A DNA stretch of 64,000 nt from Inhella proteolytica (GTDB lineage: Bacteria; Pseudomonadota; Gammaproteobacteria; Burkholderiales; Burkholderiaceae_C): assembly GCF_016093275.1 (NCBI RefSeq), contig NZ_JAEDAK010000003.1, forward strand, positions 1 to 64,000, in the 5' to 3' direction. The notes beneath the pieces are model-generated. The model made no database searches, had not been told where the DNA came from, and worked only from the letters and a program-made list of their open reading frames with translations. Each line of letters begins with the position of its first letter. The first letter of the stretch is position 1. The position numbers were made by a program, and so were the translations under genes. Positions 28,331 to 35,661 of this stretch are shown here, piece by piece.

Positions 28331-29425
28331 ATGTTATTCGATACCTCGTTTCGTAGCGATTTGGCACGCAACTTCGGAATCAGTTTGGTGGTGCTGGCCA
28401 CCATCGTGCTGACGTACGCGCTGATTCGCACGCTCAGCCTTGCAGCCGGCGGCCGCGTGGATCCGGCTGATGTGCTGCTGGCGCTGGCCTTTGCCGGGCT
28501 GACGCAACTTCCGGTGGTGCTGGCCCTGGCCTTGTTCATCGCGGTCGTATCCAGCGTCGGCCGCCTGTACAAGGATTCGGAGATGGCCGTCTGGCTGGCC
28601 TGCGGGTTGCCGCTGCGCCGCTTTCTCGCGCCTGTCCTGCGCATGGCCTGGCCGGTGCTGCTGGGCCTGGCCGCCTTGCAGCTCTGGGTTTCACCCTGGA
28701 CCCAGCGGGAAACCGTGCAGATGCGCGAGCGCTACGAGAAGCGCAGCGACCTCTCGCGCGTGGCCCCTGGTCAGTTCCAGAGCTCGCGGGACGGCAGCAA
28801 AGTCTTCTTCATTGAGCGCGACACCGACACCCCGGGCGTGGGCCGCAATGTGTTCATCCTGACGCAGAAGCCGGGGCAGGAATCGGTCACCACGGCCCAG
28901 CACGGCCGCATCGAATGGGATGGCGCCGACCGCTACCTGCTGCTGGAAGCGGGCCAGCGCAGCGAGACCGACCAGACCGAACAACGCTTTGCACAGGCAC
29001 GCTTCCAGAGCTACCGAGTCATCGCCGACCGCCAGGTGACGCGCTCGCTGGATGAACTCCCGCCCAAGGCCATGGGCACGCTGGAGTTGTGGCGCTCGCC
29101 TGACCCGCGCCATCGGGGCCAGTTGGTCTGGCGCGTGGGCATGGTGCTGGGTGCGCTGAATCTGGCCGTGCTGGGGCTGGGGCTGGCGGCAACCAACCCG
29201 CGGCGGCCCAACAACTGGGGCCTATTGGCCGCGCTGCTGGTGTTCATCATCTACTTTCAGCTGATCAACCTCACCGAAGGCTGGGTGGCGCGCGAAAGGA
29301 TGCGCCCGGCGGAGGCCTTGTTGGCCGTGCACGGCAGCGTGGCCGCACTGGCTCTGGGTTTGCTGATGCTGCGCGATGAGGCGTTGCGTCTCTTTGCCTG
29401 GCTGCCGCGGAGGGCCGTGGCGTGA
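28331..29425 (+). CDS. lptF: LPS export permease LptF
   Basis: A 364-residue inner-membrane protein with about six membrane helices, three at each end, around a periplasmic jellyroll domain. The beginning MLFDTSFRSDLARNFG matches LptF and sets the ATG at 28331; an in-frame TTG two codons upstream is rejected. With LptG and the ATPase LptB it extracts lipopolysaccharide from the inner membrane and hands it to LptC/LptA. Its stop overlaps the lptG GTG start. It diverges from pepA, as in many proteobacteria. Confidence 0.95.
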   Translation: MLFDTSFRSDLARNFGISLVVLATIVLTYALIRTLSLAAGGRVDPADVLLALAFAGLTQLPVVLALALFIAVVSSVGRLYKDSEMAVWLACGLPLRRFLAPVLRMAWPVLLGLAALQLWVSPWTQRETVQMRERYEKRSDLSRVAPGQFQSSRDGSKVFFIERDTDTPGVGRNVFILTQKPGQESVTTAQHGRIEWDGADRYLLLEAGQRSETDQTEQRFAQARFQSYRVIADRQVTRSLDELPPKAMGTLELWRSPDPRHRGQLVWRVGMVLGALNLAVLGLGLAATNPRRPNNWGLLAALLVFIIYFQLINLTEGWVARERMRPAEALLAVHGSVAALALGLLMLRDEALRLFAWLPRRAVA

Positions 29426-30525
29426 AGACCGTGCGTCGTCTGCTCTACCGGGACATGGTGCTGGCGGTGATGTTCGTGGCCGTCGGCTTTCTCGCCCTCT
29501 TCTACTTCAACGCCTTCACAGAAGAGATGGATCGCCTGCGGCGCGGCCAGTCGCTGGCGCAGGGTGCGCTGCTCGCGCTGCTGGAGATGCCTGCGCTCTT
29601 CTACGAGGTGTTCCCGATCGCCGTGCTGATCGGCACCATCTTTTCATTGGCGCGGCTGGCTCAGTCCAGCGAATTCACCATCCTGCGCACCGGCGGCCTC
29701 GGGCCCGGTCGGGCACTGGGCCTGCTGGCCATCCCGGCGCTCGGCTTTGCGGCCTTGACCTTTGTGATGGGCGACCTGGTCGCCCCCTTGGCCGAACGAG
29801 CCTCCGAGAGCTTCCGCGCCGAGGTGTCGGGCGGTGTGCTGCAGCGCGCCGGCGGCGCCTGGCTGAAGGACCGGCTGGCGGACGAGGAAGGTCAGGAGCG
29901 GCTGTACACCGTGCACGTGCGCGGTGCGGCCCTCGACGGGCGGCTGCAAGGCGTACGGATCTTTCGCTTCGACACCGAGGGCCGCTTGCTGGAACGCTGG
30001 GAGGCGGATCAGGGCAGCGTGGACAGCCGCGGCACATGGCAACTGGATCAGGCCCGGCGCACGCGCTGGCCCACGCAGGAAGCGCAGGCCATCGAAACGC
30101 TGGCGCCCGCCGACCTCAGCTGGCAGAGCCACCTGAGTCTGGGAGTGGTCAGCGCCGCGCTGCTGAAGGCCAACACCATGTCCACCTCGGAGCTGTTCCT
30201 CTACACGCAACACCTGTCCGGCCAGGAGCAGTCGGCACAGCGCTATGCCATCCAGTTCTGGCGCAAGGCGCTGTACCCGTTCGCCTGCCTTGTGATGGTG
30301 GCGCTGGCCCTGCCCTTTGCCTATCTGCATGCGCGGGCGGGCGGCGTCAGTGCCAAGGTCTTTGGCGGAATCATGTTGGGGATCAGCTTCGTGCTGCTGA
30401 ACAACCTGTCGGGCCACCTCGGTCTGCTGAACAACTGGACGCCCTGGGCGGTGGCTGCCGCGCCCAGCCTGCTTTATCTGGGCCTATCGATGGCAGCCTT
30501 CACCTGGTTGGTGCGCTACCGATGA
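29422..30525 (+). CDS. lptG: LPS export permease LptG
   Basis: A 367-residue partner of LptF with the same topology: N-terminal helices after VRRLLYRDMVLAVMFVAVGFLALF, a central periplasmic domain, and C-terminal helices ending LGLSMAAFTWLVRYR. The start is GTG, overlapping the lptF stop (GTGA). Its own stop overlaps the cbiX start (ATGA), so translation is coupled along the operon. Confidence 0.95.
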   Translation: MKTVRRLLYRDMVLAVMFVAVGFLALFYFNAFTEEMDRLRRGQSLAQGALLALLEMPALFYEVFPIAVLIGTIFSLARLAQSSEFTILRTGGLGPGRALGLLAIPALGFAALTFVMGDLVAPLAERASESFRAEVSGGVLQRAGGAWLKDRLADEEGQERLYTVHVRGAALDGRLQGVRIFRFDTEGRLLERWEADQGSVDSRGTWQLDQARRTRWPTQEAQAIETLAPADLSWQSHLSLGVVSAALLKANTMSTSELFLYTQHLSGQEQSAQRYAIQFWRKALYPFACLVMVALALPFAYLHARAGGVSAKVFGGIMLGISFVLLNNLSGHLGLLNNWTPWAVAAAPSLLYLGLSMAAFTWLVRYR

Positions 30526-30902
30526 AGCGTGGTCTCCTCCTCGTCGCCCACGGCGCCCGCAACCCGGCCTGGGCTGCACCCTTTGAGCGGCTGCGCGAAC
30601 GCCTGCAGCTTGAGCAGCCCGACCGGGCCGTAGCCCTGGCCTATCTGGAGCTGATGGAGCCAGCCCCCGCGCAGGCGCTGCAGCAACTCGCTGCAGCGGG
30701 CGTCGGACGCGTGGAAGTGCTGCCCATGTTCCTGGGGGGTGCCGGCCACGTGCAACGGGATCTGGCCCCGCTGCTGGAGGCTGCCCGCGCGAGCCTGGGC
30801 ATCGAGATCCAAGTGCATGCCGCGCTCGGTGAGCAGCCCACCATGCTCGACGCCATGAGCCAGCTCTGCCTGCGCCTGCTCGAGGCCGGAGGCACGCCAT
30901 GA
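30522..30902 (+). CDS. cbiX: single-domain CbiX/SirB-type chelatase
   Basis: A 126-residue class II chelatase. The catalytic histidines are in LLVAHGARNP (H10) and GGAGHVQRDL, with the acidic LELMEPAPAQ between. Small single-domain CbiX proteins insert Co or Fe into sirohydrochlorin, here most likely iron for sirohaem, the cofactor of sulfite and nitrite reductases. The ATG overlaps the lptG stop, and the stop overlaps the cysB start, linking it to the regulator of sulfur assimilation. Confidence 0.87.
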   Translation: MKRGLLLVAHGARNPAWAAPFERLRERLQLEQPDRAVALAYLELMEPAPAQALQQLAAAGVGRVEVLPMFLGGAGHVQRDLAPLLEAARASLGIEIQVHAALGEQPTMLDAMSQLCLRLLEAGGTP

Positions 30903-31843
30903 ACCTGCAGCAGTTCCGCTTCGTCGCCGAGGCCGCGCGCCGCAACCTCAATCTCACCGAGACGGCCAAGGCCCTGCATACCTCGCAGCCCGGCGTATCC
31001 AAGGCCATCCTTGAGCTCGAAGAGGAATTGGGCGTCGACATCTTCTCGCGTCACGGCAAGCGCCTGCGCCGTATCACCGAACCGGGCGAGCGTGTGCTGC
31101 GCTGCATCGACGTGATCCTGCGCGAGGTCGGCAATCTGCGCCGCATTGGCGAAGAATATTCAAGGCAGGACAGCGGCACCCTGTCCATCGCCACCACGCA
31201 CACCCAGGCCCGCTATGTGCTGCCGGCCCCGCTGGCACAGCTGCGCCGGCAGTTCCCCAAGCTGCAGATCGGTCTGCATCAGGGCAACCCGCGCCAGGTG
31301 GCGCAGATGGTGCTTGACGAGACCGCGGTGCTGGGCCTAGCCACCGAGTCGCTGGAGGAGTTCGCGGATCTGGTGTCGCTGCCCTGGTACGAATGGCAGC
31401 ATGTGGCGGTGCTGCCGCGCGGGCATGAACTGGCCGACTGTGAATCCATCAGCATGGAGCAGCTCGCGGCGCAGCCCCTGGTGACCTACCACCCCAGCTT
31501 CACCGGCCGCACCCGCATCGACCGCGCCTTTGGCGCGCGCGGCCTGCACCCGCAAGTGGTGCTGGAAGCCATCGACGCCGACGTGATCAAGACCTATGTG
31601 CGCTTTGGCCTGGGCGTGGGCATCGTGGCCGAAATGGCCATGCGCGACGACCCGCCCGACGGCGATCTGGTCTCGCGGCCGCTCGGCCATCTGTTCGGCA
31701 GCAATGTGGCGCGCATCGCCTTCAAGAAGGGCGTGGTGCTGCGCAACCATGTGCTGGTCTTCACCGAGCTGCTGTCAGACCGGCTCTCGGCTCCGCTGCT
31801 CAAGCGCGCGCTGGCTGGCGAAGCCAGCCACTTCGACCTCTGA
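30899..31843 (+). CDS. cysB: CysB-family LysR regulator
   Basis: A 314-residue LysR regulator with N-terminal winged helix MNLQQFRFVAEAARRNLNLTETAKALHTSQPGVSKAI and the CysB-specific ligand-domain segments TTHTQARYVLP, HQGNPRQV, TYHPSFTGRTRID and FGLGVGIVAEMAM. In the family, O- or N-acetylserine acts as inducer of sulfate assimilation genes. It ends an overlapping lptF-lptG-cbiX-cysB chain. Its stop abuts the stop of the opposite-strand gene with no bases between (TGATCA). Confidence 0.92.
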   Translation: MNLQQFRFVAEAARRNLNLTETAKALHTSQPGVSKAILELEEELGVDIFSRHGKRLRRITEPGERVLRCIDVILREVGNLRRIGEEYSRQDSGTLSIATTHTQARYVLPAPLAQLRRQFPKLQIGLHQGNPRQVAQMVLDETAVLGLATESLEEFADLVSLPWYEWQHVAVLPRGHELADCESISMEQLAAQPLVTYHPSFTGRTRIDRAFGARGLHPQVVLEAIDADVIKTYVRFGLGVGIVAEMAMRDDPPDGDLVSRPLGHLFGSNVARIAFKKGVVLRNHVLVFTELLSDRLSAPLLKRALAGEASHFDL

Positions 31844-32584
31844 TCAGGCGTCCGGCTCGGGGCTGCGCGTGCTGGGCTGCCAGGCCGACGACGCGGTGTT
31901 CGGCCAGGTGGCGGCCTCACCCAGCAGCTGATCCACGCGCTTGGCCCCCTTCGCCGCCACCTCCGCCAGGCTGACGATGTTCTTGATCTGGTCCAGCGTG
32001 GGCTGGGCAGCGGCCGTGCGCACGTAGAGATTGCCACGCTGCGTCAGCATCACGAAGGGCTGCCCCTGCGCGACGAGATCCTGGCTGGCCAGGGCCAGCG
32101 CATCCGAGAGCGCGTCATCGCACCAGGCGGCCGCCACTTCCTTGGTCACCGAACAGACCGAGAAGCGCGCGCGTGCCAGCTTGGACTTCCAGTTCTCAAT
32201 CTGCTGGAACATCACCAACCAACGCATCTCTTCGGGTGTGTCGGTGTCGATGCGGGTCTGCAGCGTGTCGGTGTAGGCCTCGAACACCGCCTTTTCGAGC
32301 ACATCGCGCAGCTCGCGCTCGATGGCCATCATCTGCAGCTCCGGGTGCACCCCGAGCTCCCAGCGCAAGCGCAGTTCCTGGCCCTCGATGTAGGCCCGCT
32401 GCGAAGGCCCCCACTCGATGCGCAGATGCCCAAGCGGGTTCTTGGGCTCGTCGATCAGAAATCCGTCGCCCTCCTCGTTCTGATCGAAACGCGCCTCGCG
32501 CGCCTCCGCCCAGTCGGTGATGGCCTTCCACGCAGCCGCATTGGCGCGCAGCTTCATCCAATGCTTGACCTGTTTGATTACCAT
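31844..32584 (-). CDS. conserved protein of unknown function
   Basis: A 246-residue soluble protein I do not recognise. It has no signal peptide or membrane segment. The first 130 residues are mixed charge with MKLRANAAAWKAITDWAEAREARF and GQELRLRWELGVHPELQMMAIEREL. The second half includes FSVCSVTKEVAAAWCDD and a C-terminal LYVRTAAAQPTLDQIKNIVSLAEVAAKGAKRVDQLL, followed by a Ser/Thr-rich tail. The start could be the ATG at 32584 or one at 32557; neither has a clear ribosome site. It diverges from the glutathione S-transferase gene with only 28 bases between starts, so the two may share a control region. Confidence 0.75.
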   Translation of the reverse strand: MVIKQVKHWMKLRANAAAWKAITDWAEAREARFDQNEEGDGFLIDEPKNPLGHLRIEWGPSQRAYIEGQELRLRWELGVHPELQMMAIERELRDVLEKAVFEAYTDTLQTRIDTDTPEEMRWLVMFQQIENWKSKLARARFSVCSVTKEVAAAWCDDALSDALALASQDLVAQGQPFVMLTQRGNLYVRTAAAQPTLDQIKNIVSLAEVAAKGAKRVDQLLGEAATWPNTASSAWQPSTRSPEPDA

Positions 32585-32612
32585 GGGTCTGCACACGCCA
32601 CCGGAGCCAAAG

Positions 32613-33305
32613 ATGCTGGAAGTCTATTCGTGGGCCACGCCGAATGGGCACAAGGTGCACATCATGTTGGAAGAGTGTGGTCTGCCGTACCACGTGCATG
32701 GCGTGGACATCGGCAAGGGCGAGCAGTTCGAACCCGAGTTCCTGCGCATCAGCCCGAACAACAAGATCCCGGCGCTGCGCGACCCGGATGGCCCGGATGG
32801 CGAGCCCATCACCCTGTTCGAATCGGGTGCCATCCTGCTCTACCTGGCTGGCAAGACGGGGCGCTTCCTGCCGGCCTCGGTCAGCGGCAAGTACGAGGTG
32901 CTGCAGTGGCTGATGTTCCAGATGGGAAGCGTGGGGCCGATGCTCGGCCAGGCACACCACTTCCGCATTTACGCGCCCCAGAAGATCGACTACGCGATCG
33001 AGCGCTACACGAACGAGGCCCGGCGGCTGTACACGGTCATCAACAAGCGGCTCGCCCACAGCCCCTACATCGGAGCGTCCGAGTACTCGATCGCCGACAT
33101 GGCCGTCTGGCCCTGGCTGCGCTCCTGGCGCAACCAGGGTGTGGAGATGGCCGACTTTCCACACCTCAAGGGCTGGTTCGACGAGATCGACAAGCGGCCG
33201 GCGGTGCAGCGCGCACTGACGGTGCTATCCGAGCGGCGGCGCCCGGTGCTGGACGAGCAGGCCCGCGAGATGCTGTTCGGCAACACCCAGTACAAGCGGC
33301 GCTGA
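32613..33305 (+). CDS. glutathione S-transferase, YfcG/YghU-like
   Basis: A 230-residue GST. The N-terminal thioredoxin-like domain begins MLEVYSWATPNGHKVHIMLEE, with the Thr-Pro-Asn active-site region and NNKIPALRD cis-proline motif; ESGAILLYLA binds the gamma-glutamyl group. The C-terminal helical domain follows from about residue 100. This is the nu-class (YfcG/YghU) pattern, with likely disulfide reductase or peroxidase activity. The ATG at 32613 is preferred because GGAG lies about 9 bases upstream and homologues begin there. The TonB receptor gene follows after 4 bases. Confidence 0.88.
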   Translation: MLEVYSWATPNGHKVHIMLEECGLPYHVHGVDIGKGEQFEPEFLRISPNNKIPALRDPDGPDGEPITLFESGAILLYLAGKTGRFLPASVSGKYEVLQWLMFQMGSVGPMLGQAHHFRIYAPQKIDYAIERYTNEARRLYTVINKRLAHSPYIGASEYSIADMAVWPWLRSWRNQGVEMADFPHLKGWFDEIDKRPAVQRALTVLSERRRPVLDEQAREMLFGNTQYKRR

Positions 33306-33309
33306 AGCC

Positions 33310-35511
33310 ATGCGTTTGCGCGCCCTGTTGCTGGTCCTCCCCACGCTGGTGCAGGCCCAGGAAAGCGCGGAGCTGGACCGTGTGACCATCACCGTGGTGC
33401 GCGGCCAGCTGCGCTCGGTGCATGGCCTGGAGCGCTCGGAGTTTGCGCAGGCCATTCCGGGTACGAGCCCGCTGGCCAGCATGGCGCGCCTGCCTGGCGC
33501 CTACTTCCAGGCTGCGGACAGCCTGGGCAACTACGAGTGGTCGGCACGGTTCGCGCTGCGCGGCTTTTCTCAAAGCCAGCTCGGCTTCACGCTGGACGAC
33601 GTGCCGCTGGGCGACATGTCCTACGGCAACCACAACGGCCTGCACATCAGCCGCGCTATCGCCAGCGAAAACCTGGCACGCGCCAGCCTCTCCCAGGGCA
33701 CCGGCGCGCTTGACACCGCCTCCACCAGCAACCTGGGCGGCACGGTGCAGTTCTATTCGCTCGACCCCGCGCCCGAGGCGCGTGTGCAGGCGCGCCTGAG
33801 CCTGGGCTCGGACCAACGCCAGCGCCTGCATCTGCGCGGCGACACCGGCCAGTCCGATTGGGGCGCGCTGGGCCTGAGCCTGACCGAGCACCGTGAGGAC
33901 AAATGGAAGGCCCAAGGCCGGCAGCGCCAGCGCCAATGGAATCTGAAATGGCTGAAGGAAGGCACGCAATGGCGCGCCAGCGCCTTTCTGAACAGCTCGG
34001 ACCGGCGCGAGATGGACTACCAGGACTTCTCGCTCGACATGCTGCGCCGCCTCGGCCCCGACTGGGACAACTCCTACCCTGACCTCGACGCCGCGCTGCG
34101 CGCGTCGCGCGAGCTGTGCGGCAACGGCAGCAAGCCCTATGTCACGCAGTGCGACGACGCCTACTTCGCCGGCAGCGGCCTGCGCAAGGACACGCTCGGC
34201 GGGATCAGCCTTGAATGGCGCCCGACGGCGAACGGATTGCTGCGTCAGGTTGCCTACGGGCATCGCAATGAGGGCGCCGGACTCTGGTTCACCCCGTACA
34301 CGCCCTCACCCGACGGCACACCGCTGGCGCTGCGCGCCACCGAGTACCGCATTGCCCGCCGCGGCTGGCTGGGCAGCCTGGATTGGGAGACCGCAGCGCA
34401 CCAGTGGCGCGCCAGCCTTTGGCTGGAACGCAACCACTTCGACCACGCGCGGCGCTTCTATGCCGTCAGCCCGGCGGCGCTGCCCGATCCGTATCAGTTC
34501 CCGCGCAACGCCTTTCGCACCGACTGGGATTTCGACTTCGACACCGACACCCTGCAGTACTCCCTGGCCGACACCTGGAGCCTGGCGCCGAACTGGAGCC
34601 TGGGCCTGGGCTTCAAGGGCATGCGGGTGGTCACCGACGCCGCACTCGCCACGGGCAGCGACCGTCCGGTCGGTCGTGTCGTCTCCGACCGCCCTTTCCT
34701 GCCCCAGGCCGGCCTCGTGCACACGCTCGGCCCGACCGACGAACTGTTCGTCTCCTTCGCTCGCAATGCGCGGGCCTTCCAGGCCGCCGCGGCCGGCACC
34801 ACGCCCTTTGCCACCACCGCCGCTGGCTTTCAGGCCATCAAGGACCGCCTGCACCCCGAGTCATCGGACAACTGGGAGCTCGGTTGGCGCCGCCACGGCG
34901 CGCGCCATCAGGCCTCGCTCGTGCTGTACCGCGTGCACTTCCGCGACCGCTTGCTGAGCGTGCAGGCCGGCAGTGCGATCCAGGGCAACCCCAGCGTACT
35001 GAGCAATGTCGGCGATGTCCGCGGCAGCGGCCTGGAGGCCGCGCTCTCAGCACGCCTGAGCGGTCCGTGGTCCGCCTACGCCAGCCTCAGCCTGGCGCGG
35101 GCTCGCTACCTCGACGATGTGATCAGTGGCAGCGCCCGCGTGCCCACGCAGGGCAAGCGTGTGGTGGACAGCCCCGAGCGCATGCTCAAGGCCGGGCTGG
35201 GCTACCAGCAGGGCCCGGTCAGCCTGAACCTTGGCCTGGACGCGATCTCGCGCCGCTACTACAGCTACACCAACGACGCCAGCGTGCCCGGGCAAGCGCT
35301 CTGGCACGCACAGGCGGCCTACCGCTTCGGCACGGTGGGCGCACTCCAGGGTGTGCGACTGAGTCTGGCGGTGCAGAACCTCGGCAATCGCCGCGGCATC
35401 GCGACGCTAGGCTCGAACGGCTTCGTCAACAACGACCCGCTCGGCCAGGCGCAGACCCTGTTGCCAGGCGCGCCGCGCCAGTTGAGCCTGGGCCTGGAGG
35501 GCAGCTTCTGA
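33310..35511 (+). CDS. TonB-dependent outer-membrane receptor
   Basis: A 733-residue receptor with a short signal peptide (MRLRALLLVLPTLVQAQ), a possible TonB box (DRVTITV, residues about 23-29), a plug domain (about 40-150; ARFALRGFSQSQLGFTLDDVPLGDMSYGNHNG) and a 22-strand-type barrel ending in a terminal aromatic residue (GLEGSF). The substrate is not evident; no siderophore, haem or vitamin genes are near. It starts 4 bases after the glutathione S-transferase gene, so the two are probably co-transcribed. Confidence 0.88.
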   Translation: MRLRALLLVLPTLVQAQESAELDRVTITVVRGQLRSVHGLERSEFAQAIPGTSPLASMARLPGAYFQAADSLGNYEWSARFALRGFSQSQLGFTLDDVPLGDMSYGNHNGLHISRAIASENLARASLSQGTGALDTASTSNLGGTVQFYSLDPAPEARVQARLSLGSDQRQRLHLRGDTGQSDWGALGLSLTEHREDKWKAQGRQRQRQWNLKWLKEGTQWRASAFLNSSDRREMDYQDFSLDMLRRLGPDWDNSYPDLDAALRASRELCGNGSKPYVTQCDDAYFAGSGLRKDTLGGISLEWRPTANGLLRQVAYGHRNEGAGLWFTPYTPSPDGTPLALRATEYRIARRGWLGSLDWETAAHQWRASLWLERNHFDHARRFYAVSPAALPDPYQFPRNAFRTDWDFDFDTDTLQYSLADTWSLAPNWSLGLGFKGMRVVTDAALATGSDRPVGRVVSDRPFLPQAGLVHTLGPTDELFVSFARNARAFQAAAAGTTPFATTAAGFQAIKDRLHPESSDNWELGWRRHGARHQASLVLYRVHFRDRLLSVQAGSAIQGNPSVLSNVGDVRGSGLEAALSARLSGPWSAYASLSLARARYLDDVISGSARVPTQGKRVVDSPERMLKAGLGYQQGPVSLNLGLDAISRRYYSYTNDASVPGQALWHAQAAYRFGTVGALQGVRLSLAVQNLGNRRGIATLGSNGFVNNDPLGQAQTLLPGAPRQLSLGLEGSF

Positions 35512-35522
35512 GCGGAAAGACT

Positions 35523-35599
35523 TGGCCCGACGGGAGGGACTCGAACCCCCGACCTGCTGCTTAGAAGGCAGCTGCTCTATCCGGTTGAGCTACCGTCGG
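35523..35599 (-). tRNA. tRNA-Arg(TCT)
   Basis: A 77-base cloverleaf on the minus strand. Acceptor arms CCGACGG and CCGTCGG pair fully, the D-arm starts TAGCTC, the anticodon loop is CTTCTAA (anticodon TCT) and the T-loop is TTCGAGT. The 3' CCA is encoded. It lies 12 bases past the TonB receptor stop, on the opposite strand. Confidence 0.97.
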
Positions 35600-35610
35600 T
35601 TTGAATGAGG

Positions 35611-35632
35611 AAGGGGCTCCGTGGAGCCCCTT
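35611..35632 (-). terminator. hairpin after the OPT transporter gene, weak terminator
   Basis: AAGGGGCTCC (35611-35620) and GGAGCCCCTT (35623-35632) form a perfect 10-base stem, 29 bases after the OPT stop and 11 bases before the 5' end of tRNA-Arg. The base run after it on the minus strand is CCTCATT, so the T-tract is poor. It may end OPT transcription or shape the tRNA precursor. Confidence 0.55.
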
Positions 35633-35661
35633 CGCATTGTGCCGTGCGGCTCAGGTCCGCA

